DNA of 64,000 nt from Misgurnus anguillicaudatus (Eukaryota; Chordata; Actinopteri; Cypriniformes; Cobitidae), in assembly GCF_027580225.2 (NCBI RefSeq), contig NC_073341.2, positions 15,560,501-15,624,500 on the forward strand. The letters run 5' to 3'. Shown one piece after another: positions 1 through 9,475 of this stretch. The translations under genes were made by a program, and so were the position numbers. Position 1 is the stretch's first letter. Each line of letters opens with the position of its first letter. The notes below the pieces were generated by a model. It worked only from the letters and a program-made list of their open reading frames with translations, was not told the origin of the DNA and searched no databases.

Positions 1-498
1 CGAAGTTTTATTTATCTCCACATATATCATAAATAATAATTAGCAAGGTAACTTTGCAGTATAACACATTATATATTTCCTACGATGTATATATGATTTC
101 CAAATTATATACGTAAGTATTAAACAGCAATAAATGTCTCATCTATCTCTATGGCTCTGGCCGAGTCTTTCTCCACTTCTCCCCAACGTGACGTCATCGC
201 AGAATTGCGTTAAAAAAACCGTTAATACCAAAAACGTAAAAAAAGTGGTCTTTAAGATCATTTTTGAGACATTTTAAAAATTATACACATATCTTGAGTG
301 ATTTATGTACCCATTAATCGACAGTGGTGGTTAACCTGCAACATACACTTTAAGTTACATACATACACTCTGTACATAACACAAGAAATAAATAAAGTAA
401 AAATTTTAAAATGTTGGTTTAGTATCACTACTAAGAAAAGATAACTTGTTTGGTTGTTGCACCGGTAAGTTAATGTGTTTTCTTGTGTTTGTACACAG
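1..498. other. Intronic sequence upstream of the first visible ablim1 exon
   Basis: AT-rich sequence with no recognisable exon or complete repeat. The exon at 499 must be joined to an upstream exon ending in phase 1, which lies outside the window. Confidence 0.6.
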
Positions 499-548
499 GC
501 TCCAAATCCCCATCATTTCCTTCCTACACTAAGACTGGCATTACGAGG
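499..548 (+). CDS. ablim1: ablim1 exon, Ser/Pro-rich linker
   Basis: Acceptor ACAG ends at 498 and donor GTGAGA begins at 549. Read from phase 1 it encodes [16 protein letters not shown], which corresponds in position to the linker before the headpiece in ABLIM1. It ends in phase 0, matching the next exon. Confidence 0.75.
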
Positions 549-3500
549 GTGAGAATCTGAATAAGATGATATGTCAGCTTTAACACATGTGCTTATAAAT
601 AAATAGATTTGGTTAGTTCGGTGTTTGTGTTTTATAGCTACAGTCTGCAGAGTTCTCATCTTTAAATAGTGATAAAGGGAATCAAAGTAAGTATTGGCAT
701 TATAATATTTTTTCTAAATAGTAGAGTAATTTTGCTTTATTTTTTTAAAACATTAGAGATGTATACAGTAGTGGCGGAAGTGATGTATAATTCTGGAAAG
801 TGAGGTCTTCACTCTTTATTTGATACAGTTTATATAAAAGATGTATTTTGTTGGCATGTTGTCTAGTTGTGCTATGAGTGTAAACTGAAGCTTAGCTTTG
901 GGAAGAATTTAAGGAGGCTTGCAAACACATGCAAAGCAAAGCTTATTTTATTTATTCTAAGAGGATCAGATATGACAACTGATAAAATTGTAATCAATGT
1001 TTCCTCTTATATTTTTTTTTTAGGTTTTTGTTTTTCTATGTTTTTTTATGTAAGAATAAACTCCCTGATACACTTTTTTCAAAAACCAACCTTAAGCACG
1101 TCTTCTGTAGTTTGTACAATACTCCTATTATTTTGAGGATTTTGATGAACCTGGGAGGGTCCTCCAGATATTATTTTGGCCACTACTGTAGTTGAGTGAG
1201 TCTCAACATTTAGACATTATTTTATGCTCTATTCTATTATATTCCTTTAAAGTATTATTATTATTATTATTATTTTAAGGTTAATTTTAAATAGAACAGA
1301 ATAGATTGAAATGTCATTTTTATACATTCTGCTAATTTTTTTATTTCTTTCTTTCACTTTCTTTTAGATTTTCAGGTAAGTACTGTAATACTTTACATCA
1401 CCATTCTTTTTCTTTTGATGTTTTAGTGATTGACTCTAGATGTAGCAACATCCTTGCTAGGTATATGAGGGATGATGTTTTGGGGAATGTTTGTAACCAA
1501 ACCATTTGTGGACCCCATTGACTTCCGTAGTAGGAAAAAAGAATACTGTGGGGGTAGATGCGGTCCATGAATGGTTTGGTTGCAAACATTTCTCAAAATA
1601 TCTTCCTTTGTGTTTATCAGAACAAAAAAATGATGTTGGTTTGTAACAACATGAGAGTGAGTAAATAATGACAGAATTGTAATTTTTGGGTGAACTATCA
1701 CTTTATGCAAATTGTCATAAGCAATTCATCCTATATAGAAAATAAATAGCATATCTAATTTATTAATAAATTACAGTTTTTATATAGTTGTATTGGTGTG
1801 GTGATGGTCATAACAGCGATCAATTCTCTTGTATAGAATGGAGAAGCTCAGAGCAGACGGATTGATCGAGGGAATTCACTCCCCAGTATGCTGGAACAAA
1901 AGGCAAGTAACAATTTACATTTACCTCTTAACCTTTGATGTTTGTTTTCAAGCTTTGTCTTCAGTTTTATTAAAATGCATTGTGTGAATTGTTGTAAAGC
2001 AATCGCATGATCTGGGTTAAAGTGAATTATCTTTTGTACCATGTATGTGTTTATATAACAGGTTTATCCATATGAGATGCTTATCGTGACCCACAAAGGC
2101 AGAAATAAACTCCCACCTGGTGTAGACAGAACAAGACTGGAGGTAGTTGTGTTATTCACTCTGTAACTCCATATCAACACAGTTTAGTCTCAAACACTTT
2201 GTTTATTTGCTTTAAATGAACAATTTTAAAAACAAAATGAGTCAGTCCGTATTTTTAGTTTACTTTAAGACCCAAAGTATATGAGTTATGTCATTAAACA
2301 TTCATGACTAAAGCAAATATTCATTTATTATGACTAGCTAGCCAGAATACACCGCCCGATAGCCGTCTTGTGTTTACCAAGCTACATTTCCCAGTATTTC
2401 CTGCAGTGGCACCATTAAAATGATAAAATGCATAATTCATCAGTTACCATGTGACCCTGGACCACAAAACCAAAAGTAGCATGGGCATATTTGCAGCAAT
2501 AGCAAAAAGTTCATTGTTCGGGTCATAGTTATCATTTTGTATGCCAAAAATCATTAGGATATTAAGTAAAGATCCTGTTCCATAGATATAAATATATATT
2601 AAATATGTATTAAAATGCATTTATTATTAGTAATGTGTGTTCCTAAAGAGTTCATTTGGATAACTTCAAAGACAATTTTCTCAGTATTTTTATAAAAGAT
2701 TTTTGCACCATCAGATTCCAGATTTTTAAAGGTGCAGTGTGTCATTTTTAGAAGGATCTCTTGACAGAAATGCAAAAATATTATACAAAACTATATTATC
2801 AGGGGTGTATAAAGACCTTTTATAATGAACCTTGTGTTTTTATTACTTTAGAATGAGACGTTTTTATCTACTTACACCGAGGGTCCCCTTACATGGAAGT
2901 TTCCATTTTGGGCGGCCATGTTTCTACAGAAGCCCTTAAAGGACAAACTTTTTTTACTAAGTTGTCTCCGACAATGACATGTTTGTCCGGTGGCGGCTAC
3001 TGTAGCTTCTCTATGTGTTTCAAAAGTGAGTGGTGAGCAGTGGACTGAGCTGTTGGTTGCAATTCACAACCTCACCACTAGATGCCGCAAAAATTTACAC
3101 ACTGCACCTTTAAGAAAAGATCATGTTCCATAAAGATATAAATATATCCTTCCTTGTTTATGTTTTCTACTGTAATAAAATGTATTTATTATTAGTAATG
3201 TGTGTTCCTAAAGACTTCATTTGGACAACTTCATAACAAACCATATATCAATAGAAAGCTTATTTATTTGTATAAATCATTGATCTTTATGGTTTTTTGT
3301 TTTACGGTCACATATTTGTTCTTTGCTGTTCATTATTTTGTTGCAGGGATAATGTAATAGCTTCCTAAAACCTTTCCTTATCAAAACCACTTAACGTTTA
3401 TCATATGCAAGCTTGTAAACACGTACTTTTCCAAGGTGACTCGATCAGACGATACCTCCGGACCGCTCCATTGTATTGTGCATTAATGCATTCATTTAAT

Positions 3501-3629
3501 TGTGCTTTTTTCCAGAGACACCTGTCACCTGACGAATTCAGGATTGTCTTCGGGATGTCCATAGAGGAATTTGACCGTCTGTCACTTTGGAAGCGAAACG
3601 ACCTGAAGAGGAAAGTTTCTCTCTTCTAA
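499..3629 (+). CDS. ablim1: Actin-binding LIM protein 1-like, C-terminal part (partial gene, six exons)
   Basis: Coding exons: 499-548, 638-686, 1368-1375, 1837-1902, 2062-2142, 3516-3629 (stop TAA 3627-3629). Phases agree at every junction and give about 122 C-terminal residues. Seen: an ABLIM-type linker ([13 protein letters not shown]), then YPYEML, then a villin headpiece with [23 protein letters not shown] and LWKRNDLK, ending in SLF. Known: ABLIM proteins carry N-terminal LIM domains and a C-terminal headpiece that binds F-actin and links signalling to the cytoskeleton. The LIM domains lie upstream of the window. The linker fits ABLIM1 best, and the neighbouring afap1l2 supports this, but which teleost duplicate (a or b) it is cannot be decided. 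Unusual points are an 8-nt microexon and a GC splice donor. ABLIM2, ABLIM3 or dematin are less likely. Confidence 0.93.
638..686 (+). CDS. ablim1: ablim1 exon, linker
   Basis: Acceptor TATAG ends at 637 and donor GTAAGT begins at 687. Phase 0 in, phase 1 out. It encodes [16 protein letters not shown] plus one base. Little family conservation is expected here; phase continuity is the main support. Confidence 0.75.
1368..1375 (+). CDS. ablim1: ablim1 8-nt microexon
   Basis: ATTTTCAG lies between a pyrimidine-rich acceptor ending TTTTAG (1367) and the donor GTAAGT (1376). It enters in phase 1 and leaves in phase 0, adding N-F-Q and linking the flanking exons in frame. Without it the 638-686 exon (phase 1 out) would not join the 1837 exon (phase 0 in) in frame. 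Confidence 0.65.
1470..1706. repeat. Cyprinid foldback MITE fragment
   Basis: It ends with the block reading TGACAGAAT...TTTTTGGGTGAACTATC, the right end of a very common cyprinid foldback repeat. A short inverted pair (about 1490-1510 and 1575-1595) marks the middle. It lies in an ablim1 intron. The left end is not clear. Confidence 0.55.
1837..1902 (+). CDS. ablim1: ablim1 exon with the DRG..SMLE motif; GC donor
   Basis: 22 codons, phase 0 to 0. It contains [15 protein letters not shown], the motif just before the headpiece in ABLIM proteins. The following intron begins GCAAGT (1903), a GC-AG donor that otherwise fits the consensus. Confidence 0.88.
2062..2142 (+). CDS. ablim1: ablim1 exon, start of villin headpiece
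   Basis: 27 codons, phase 0 to 0. It encodes [18 protein letters not shown] followed by PGVDRTRLE, the N-terminal headpiece subdomain. Donor GTAGTT begins at 2143. Confidence 0.95.
2450..3312. mobile_element. DNA transposon remnant with TGTGACC ends, in the last ablim1 intron
   Basis: Begins TGTGACCCTGGACCACAAAA and ends with its degenerate inverse TTTTTTGTTTTACGGTCACA. The interior contains a repeated block (about 2575-2700 and 3115-3240) sharing AGTAATGTGTGTTCCTAAAG. A second element is inserted between the two blocks. It is non-coding and probably non-autonomous. Confidence 0.7.
2727..3113. mobile_element. MITE with TAAAGGTGCAGTGTGT ends
   Basis: Terminal inverted repeats TAAAGGTGCAGTGTGT and ACACACTGCACCTTTAA. 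It sits inside the 2450-3312 repeat. A partial relative of its left part lies near 22640-22790. The target duplication is not clear. No ORF. Confidence 0.7.
3516..3629 (+). CDS. ablim1: ablim1 last coding exon, headpiece C-terminal subdomain
   Basis: Acceptor TTCCAG ends at 3515. It encodes [19 protein letters not shown] and [18 protein letters not shown], then TAA. The core helix and the terminal Leu-Phe of a headpiece are intact. The tail KRKVSLF differs from the KKKAKLF tail of the ABLIM proteins I know. Confidence 0.95.
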   Translation, partial: RHLSPDEFRIVFGMSIEEFDRLSLWKRNDLKRKVSLF

Positions 3630-4072
3630 CAGTCGGAAAAAATGTTAAAAACACTGTCACATCTGCACTTACGTACAAAAACGTTGCAACAGAAGTTACA
3701 GCAGAAAACAAAGGAATGATGAAGATCGTGATATGAGGATGTGAATTAGGAGCCAGCAAAAAATATTTTATCCTTACCTTTGATAGCAGCTATCAATTAG
3801 TTCTCAAACAATCATATCTTAATCTTTGTTACCCCTTTATCTGTCCCAGCTATAAGTCGGGACATCAGCAGGGTTACCATGTTTGCACTGAAGTTCTCTT
3901 CTGTGTGTGCTTAGTAAAGCTAAAATAATAATATATATACAAATGCTGCCAGTAGATATGAGTTGCGCCAGTAACTTGGAATTTGTGAACTAATTCAGTT
4001 CGCTACAAAATCACTGCCACACCTTAAAGTCATCAAGTGCTATGCAAAGTTTGGGGACTTAAAATCTTAAGA

Positions 4073-4179
<107 letters not shown>

Positions 4180-4904
4180 CACCAATATTACTAATGCAGA
4201 TACCAGCGGTACAATATGGCAACAATTACCATGGCAACAGCTGATGATATTGAGTGAGAGTTTGCTGTTTCAAAGAAAGCTACTGTATATTAGTAAGAGT
4301 TAACTGAATGTTAGATATGACACACATGAAAGCTGCATGGCAAATGTTTTACCTGCTTTTACTCCATTAATGATTGATTTGTGAATAGTGGGTGTGATTG
4401 ATACTTCTCTATACAGAATGCTCTATACATTCTCTATACAGTCGAACCCTTAATCCTTTTGTTTTCTCTCCCGTTCTCCCATTTAGCTGCTATGGCCTTT
4501 TTAAAGCACCTTTACCGATTTGGTTCTTTCCTCTTTTCTGGTGGAGATTCGTACAGTGTTCCTGTTTTATAGGATAAGGATATACAGGGATTTCAGATGT
4601 TAGGGCTTGATGGTTGCTGCTTACTTGATGGTTTTGTTTTAAATCGATTCAATAGATTAATTTTCTGATCTATAGTGATGAACGCTGAGGGAAGTTTATA
4701 AACTTTTCTTAAAGGGATAGCTCAGCCAAAAACTAAAATTCTGTCATAATTCGATAACCCTCATGTTGTTTCAGTTTCATATGAGGTTTGTCAGTGAAAG
4801 TGAATGATTAGGGGCTTTCAAGCTCTAAAAAATGTACAAAATAACAAAAGGGGTTTGGGGCGCAGGGTTTGATGCTTCGAGGTCAAATAAAAATGCATAA
4901 AACA

Positions 4905-5550
4905 TTTTTACCGTTTTTCTCAACAGTTTCTTACTGTATAAGTTGTTTGCAGTTTCTTGCTGTATATTTGTTGTTTCCACCGTATTATTAATGTTTTTTG
5001 AATTTTTTTTTACTGCATAAACATTGTACAGTAGGCTACTGTAGTTTTCCAATGCATTATGGGAAATATTACTCTGAATACAGTATTACCAACCAACTGC
5101 AAAACACAATGACAAACGTCCATTTATATCTTAAATGCTTTATTTTTTGTGAGATATTTGGTTTAATGTATGTTTTCACATCAGATGCTCGGTGTTCCTT
5201 TAACATAAATCACGTGACCTTTTCTGAGGCTTTAACGGAATCACGCTAGCCAATTCAATAGACATACCATCAGTTTCTTAATATTGTTGCCTCTGGGCCA
5301 CAAAATGTATTTTTAAGATTAGTTTAGGCGAGAATATATATGTATAATCTTCAAATCGCAGTCGATTACTTAAGAAAGCGCCTATGTGAATTTGATTAAA
5401 CAAATACGGAGAGTTCAGTAGCCTACTGTACAACATTTATGCAGTAAAAACTGCACTGCTGAAAGGGCATTGATAATACTGTGGAGGCAACAAATCTACA
5501 GTAAGAAACTGTAGAATCGTATACAGTAAGAAACTGTAAAAAAACAACAA
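4905..5550. mobile_element. Foldback MITE
   Basis: The left arm (4905-5045) contains CAGTTTCTTACTGTAT and ACAGTAGGCTACTG. The right arm (5415-5550) carries their inverses, including CAGTAGCCTACTGTACAAC and ATACAGTAAGAAACTG. It is non-coding. Confidence 0.7.
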
Positions 5551-5674
5551 AAATTATTTGTAAACTTCTTTAATGCTCAATGCTTACAATTCCAAGGTAG
5601 TTAAAATATTATTTCAGTTTTGCTGGCTCCATCTCAACGTAATGGCAAAATCAGAAGGAAATACGGATGTAGAC

Positions 5675-6105
5675 ATGGGTCTTCAACAGGGGGTCCAGGG
5701 GTCCTTAACCCCTTCAGGCACTGCATCCACTGGAATGGACATCACATGTTTTAGAGTTCAAACCAATATAAATGCTGATCAACCAATCAAAATAAGGCAC
5801 TAAATAAGGGTCTGAATGGGTTAAAATGTAATTTGAAGTATGTTTTTATTAAATTGGGCATCTAACAAAATGCATTAATAAAAATAAAACTTTGTTAAAA
5901 TTAAGGTTCCCATGTTAAGATCTATACAGTAAATTTAAAGTGTTATGTGACTGTGTACCGAAAAGGATTATTTTAATATCGTTGTAATGTAACCATCATA
6001 ACAATGTATGTAAATCCAGTCTTAATTTGATACATATACTGGAGTCCCTGCTTCTCATCTCGGTCCATTAGGGGTCCGTGGCCTGAAAAGGTTGAAGACC
6101 TTTGA
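5675..6105. repeat. Probable hAT-like MITE remnant
   Basis: Left GGGTCTTCAACAGGGGGTCC and right AAAGGTTGAAGACC form an imperfect inverted pair, with GGGGTCC repeats inside each end. No target duplication was identified. Confidence 0.4.
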
Positions 6106-7590
6106 TGTAAAGGGATTGGGGGGCTCAGATTCTTGTATATGTACATGAGGGGGCAAAGGATGAAACTGATTTAAAAGGTGAACAGGTTGTATAGACTACT
6201 GTTATTTTACTTCAGGATGCTTGTTTGTCATCTTTGGAGGTTGACAGCCCCTGGTCACCATTCACTTTCATTGTGGAAAACAGCATGAACACTGAAACTA
6301 ATATCTCCATGTATGTTTAGTGGAAGAAATAAAAATCACAGGTTTGGAATAATGTGATGATTTTTAAGATTAGTAATAAGTCTTTAATCTGCTTTAATTA
6401 CTCTGATGACGAAGTGAAATGCTCAGATAGAGTGCATGCTTTGTACCTAGAGTTTGTACCTTATATATGAAAACGGAAAGAAAATTTAATAAGAGCAACA
6501 ACAAATATTGACGTTCCACATTCAACTTTATAGAGGCGATGCTTATGGCTATTCTAAAAAAGAGAGATGGTCATTAACATAATGCTGTTGTTTTAATAAG
6601 TGTTGTTTTAATGTTGTTTTAAGGTGACAGCATCGACTCTTTTGACCACAATATGACATTAGTTCTTTATTCAAGCATTTATTTTGCTGTTCTGTTGTAA
6701 GAAGCACAAACAAATTAATGCTCATCAGTTCTCAAAAATAATACAATTATTCTACTTATCAGTCTTAATGTTCTTTAATGGCAGCTTTGAATTGTGTTTT
6801 TATGATATGATGATATTTGTGGCATTAGAGGTCATGGCACGTAACTTCCTTGAATATGTTTTTATTTGGAATATTTTGCATAAGGCACTCGTGAACAGAT
6901 CTTAAATTACGGTACTTGATTCACCAATACACACTTAAAGGACATACTTTGTTTAACCATATAATATAACGTATGCACATGCATGTTTTCATGCTATATG
7001 TAGAAATGTTCCAAATATTAACACATATACAGTATTAATTTCTCATTCATGAATAATGCTTTTTTCTTTTCCTTTTTTTATGTGAAAGTGTGATGATTGA
7101 AAATAAAACTGAGTTTACTAAAGTGAGTGTACGTTGTTATGATCTTATTAGTATAGTAGTGGTTTTGTTGTTGTATTACCTAATTATCTAATGATTTGAA
7201 CAAATAATTTCATTTCTTTCAACTTTAGGAAGTCGATAATATTCCACATGTTTTTCTCAATTTGTCCTATTGGTACAACCTCAAACATGGCAATAATTAA
7301 CCATTTTCCTTGACGACGTTCGGGATATCCTTCAGTGCTTGTGCTCTGTTGTGATGCGGAGTGCCTCCAATATGGCGTCTTCCGCCCTGATGACGCGTCG
7401 TGAAAACCCTCTATACATATTTAGCATTTTGCTTTTAATGTAATTTACATTATATATTTGATAGTTATGGACACATTATTGCATTTTAAATGGAAGAAAG
7501 CTCTGTTTTTGATCTCAAAATAAAGCATTTTCCCTCTGTACATGACTGTGGGGACGAGCACTTCTGTGGTGCTTGGAATTCTAATGAATC

Positions 7591-7596
7591 AATAAA
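7591..7596 (+). promoter_or_regulatory. Candidate polyadenylation signal
   Basis: AATAAA in locally non-repetitive sequence about 4 kb after the ablim1 stop. Other AATAAA hexamers occur, for example at 5877. Choice of the real ablim1 3' end needs transcript data. Confidence 0.25.
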
Positions 7597-7915
7597 AATT
7601 AAATATTGCTACATTGATGGCTCAAGAAGGTGTAATTGTTCACATAACATATTGTTTCATTTTAAAATATAAAAAATTTTAACTCTAAAGTGTTTTTCAA
7701 GTGTAAATTTCTGTAAAGGCTAAGGACAGAAAAATTGACATTTCGGTATAAATTACCCTCTTATTATGAGATTAGTTAATTATTATATTTTCACAGAATG
7801 CTTTCTACATTATGTTGGATGATTTTATGTAGAAAACAGTAAATTACACAAAAAAAAAAACGGGGTCAGCGTGTGTCTGACTTGTTATTTAATTCAATAT
7901 TAATTGTATTACTGC

Positions 7916-8136
7916 ACTGTAAAAAAAATCTTTGCTGCCTTAATTTTTTTGTTTTGTTTTGTTTAATCAACTCAGATTTATAAGTCATTGTAAAGTCACA
8001 AGTCACATGCTACTTAAAAAATTAAGTTGACTTATAAGTTGATAAGTTATAACAGCTCATCTCTAGTGAAAATAAATAACAGTTAAATTGAGTTGTAAAT
8101 CTGAAAAACATAAGGCAGCAAAGATTTTTTTACAGT
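7916..8136. mobile_element. Short MITE with ACTGTAAAAA ends
   Basis: 221 bp with near-perfect ends: ACTGTAAAAAAAATCTTTGC and its inverse GCAAAGATTTTTTTACAGT. The terminal ACTGTAAAAA motif is shared with the 2.7-kb insert at 11627-14339. Confidence 0.8.
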
Positions 8137-8535
8137 ATTTAAAAGTTATTTATAAACCAACCACTCCCTTTACTATAGTGATCTCAACCAGGGGCTCCCC
8201 TGCACTACACATTTTCTCTATACTTATGTGCTTATGAGTTCAAATGTGCCTTTAGAAAAATGAAACTTGAATGAAACAATGAAACAATCACAGGTGTAAA
8301 GTAATAAAGTACTTTTACTCACCACCCAAGTAACTACTATATCAAAATGTTTTTTCACTTTACTACATTTCATAATTACAAGTTGTTTTTTAATCTTAAT
8401 GCTTAAGTACATAAAAATGTAGTAGGCCTAGTAAAAGTAAGTAGATATTAGATTTTTAATAAAATTAGGTATTAAATTAAATGTAAATTTAATATGAAAT
8501 ATAGTGGATTCAAAAGTATGATGTTATGCTTTAGA

Positions 8536-8831
8536 GGGGTCTCCAACCTTTTTGTGAGCAAGGGCTACCACAATGGTTAAAACAATCTGGAGGGCTACTT
8601 TTATGATATTGTCTACTCAAAACTTTTTGTTTTACTTGTTTGAGTTTATTTTATTTTACTTATTGATATGTTTTATCATTGTTTAAAATGTTAACATAAA
8701 AGAAGCCAAGCTAATATAAAAATATGTAATAAATAATATTAAAATTGAGGCTTCTAATTGCCTGCTGCTTTGGCGGGCAACTTACAGCAGGCAAGGCAAT
8801 CTAGTGCCTGTGCACCAGGTGGGAGACCACT
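8536..8831. mobile_element. hAT MITE with 8-bp target duplication
   Basis: The 296-bp element begins GGGGTCTCCAACC and ends GGGAGACCACT. It is flanked by perfect 8-bp repeats GCTTTAGA at 8528-8535 and 8832-8839. Confidence 0.85.
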
Positions 8832-9149
8832 GCTTTAGAGTAGTAAAGTAAAACAAAATCACTAAAAACTACAGATACTTGAAAAATGTACGTACTATAA
8901 GTAACAGTACTTAGTACTTTTACCCCACTGGATACTGTAGTAAAAAGGGGTGTTAGATCTACATGTGTGCAGTCCATTACAAAAAGTGTGTAATTAATTG
9001 TTATTTGTAAAACCATGGTTACACGTTGGTTTCTGTTAGTAACACATACATTTGTGGTTTAACTATAGTAACTTTTTTGTAGTAAAACTATGGTTGATAA
9101 AAGGAGTGCTGGACAGGGTTGAGAATCACTGCCCTTCAATAAACATGAC

Positions 9150-9459
9150 CAGCGATGACATCATCCAGAGAGTCCACGTGATGGCGCTGTCGATTCGCGG
9201 GCTTTCGCGTATAGAAGCTCACCAGGAGGCGGAGAGTTCAGTGATACACACAGTGATGTTGAGTCTGTGAGGCAGTAATGTAGCGCTTGTTTGGACAGTT
9301 GGGGTTTAATCGTTGTTTGTCTATCGCCTGGATATGAACGTTACCTCGAATCGCACATGAGTTCACTTTAATTTGCTTTTACACGTCCGGGAACAAACAG
9401 CGATGAACTGTGGAAGCGAGCGACAACATTTGACTTGGAAACTTTGAGGATTTCCAGCG
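9150..9459 (+). promoter_or_regulatory. afap1l2 promoter/5' leader region with two short uORFs
   Basis: CpG frequency rises relative to the surrounding AT-rich DNA. No TATA box is evident. Two upstream ORFs precede the start: 9334-9360 (8 codons) and 9403-9447 (14 codons, ending 12 bases before the ATG). The transcription start is not known, so whether the uORFs are in the mRNA is uncertain. Confidence 0.5.
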
Positions 9460-9475
9460 ATGGACAAGCAGAAAG
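9460..9475 (+). CDS. afap1l2: afap1l2 exon 1 (coding part)
   Basis: Encodes MDKQK plus one base before donor GTAAGG-like GTAAG (9476). The split codon G|TG restores Val with exon 2, giving MDKQKVLARL, similar in position and character to the AFAP family N-terminus. Confidence 0.85.

Noticed and set aside
3538..3759. Minus-strand open frame over the ablim1 last exon
   Set aside because: Shadow of the headpiece exon.
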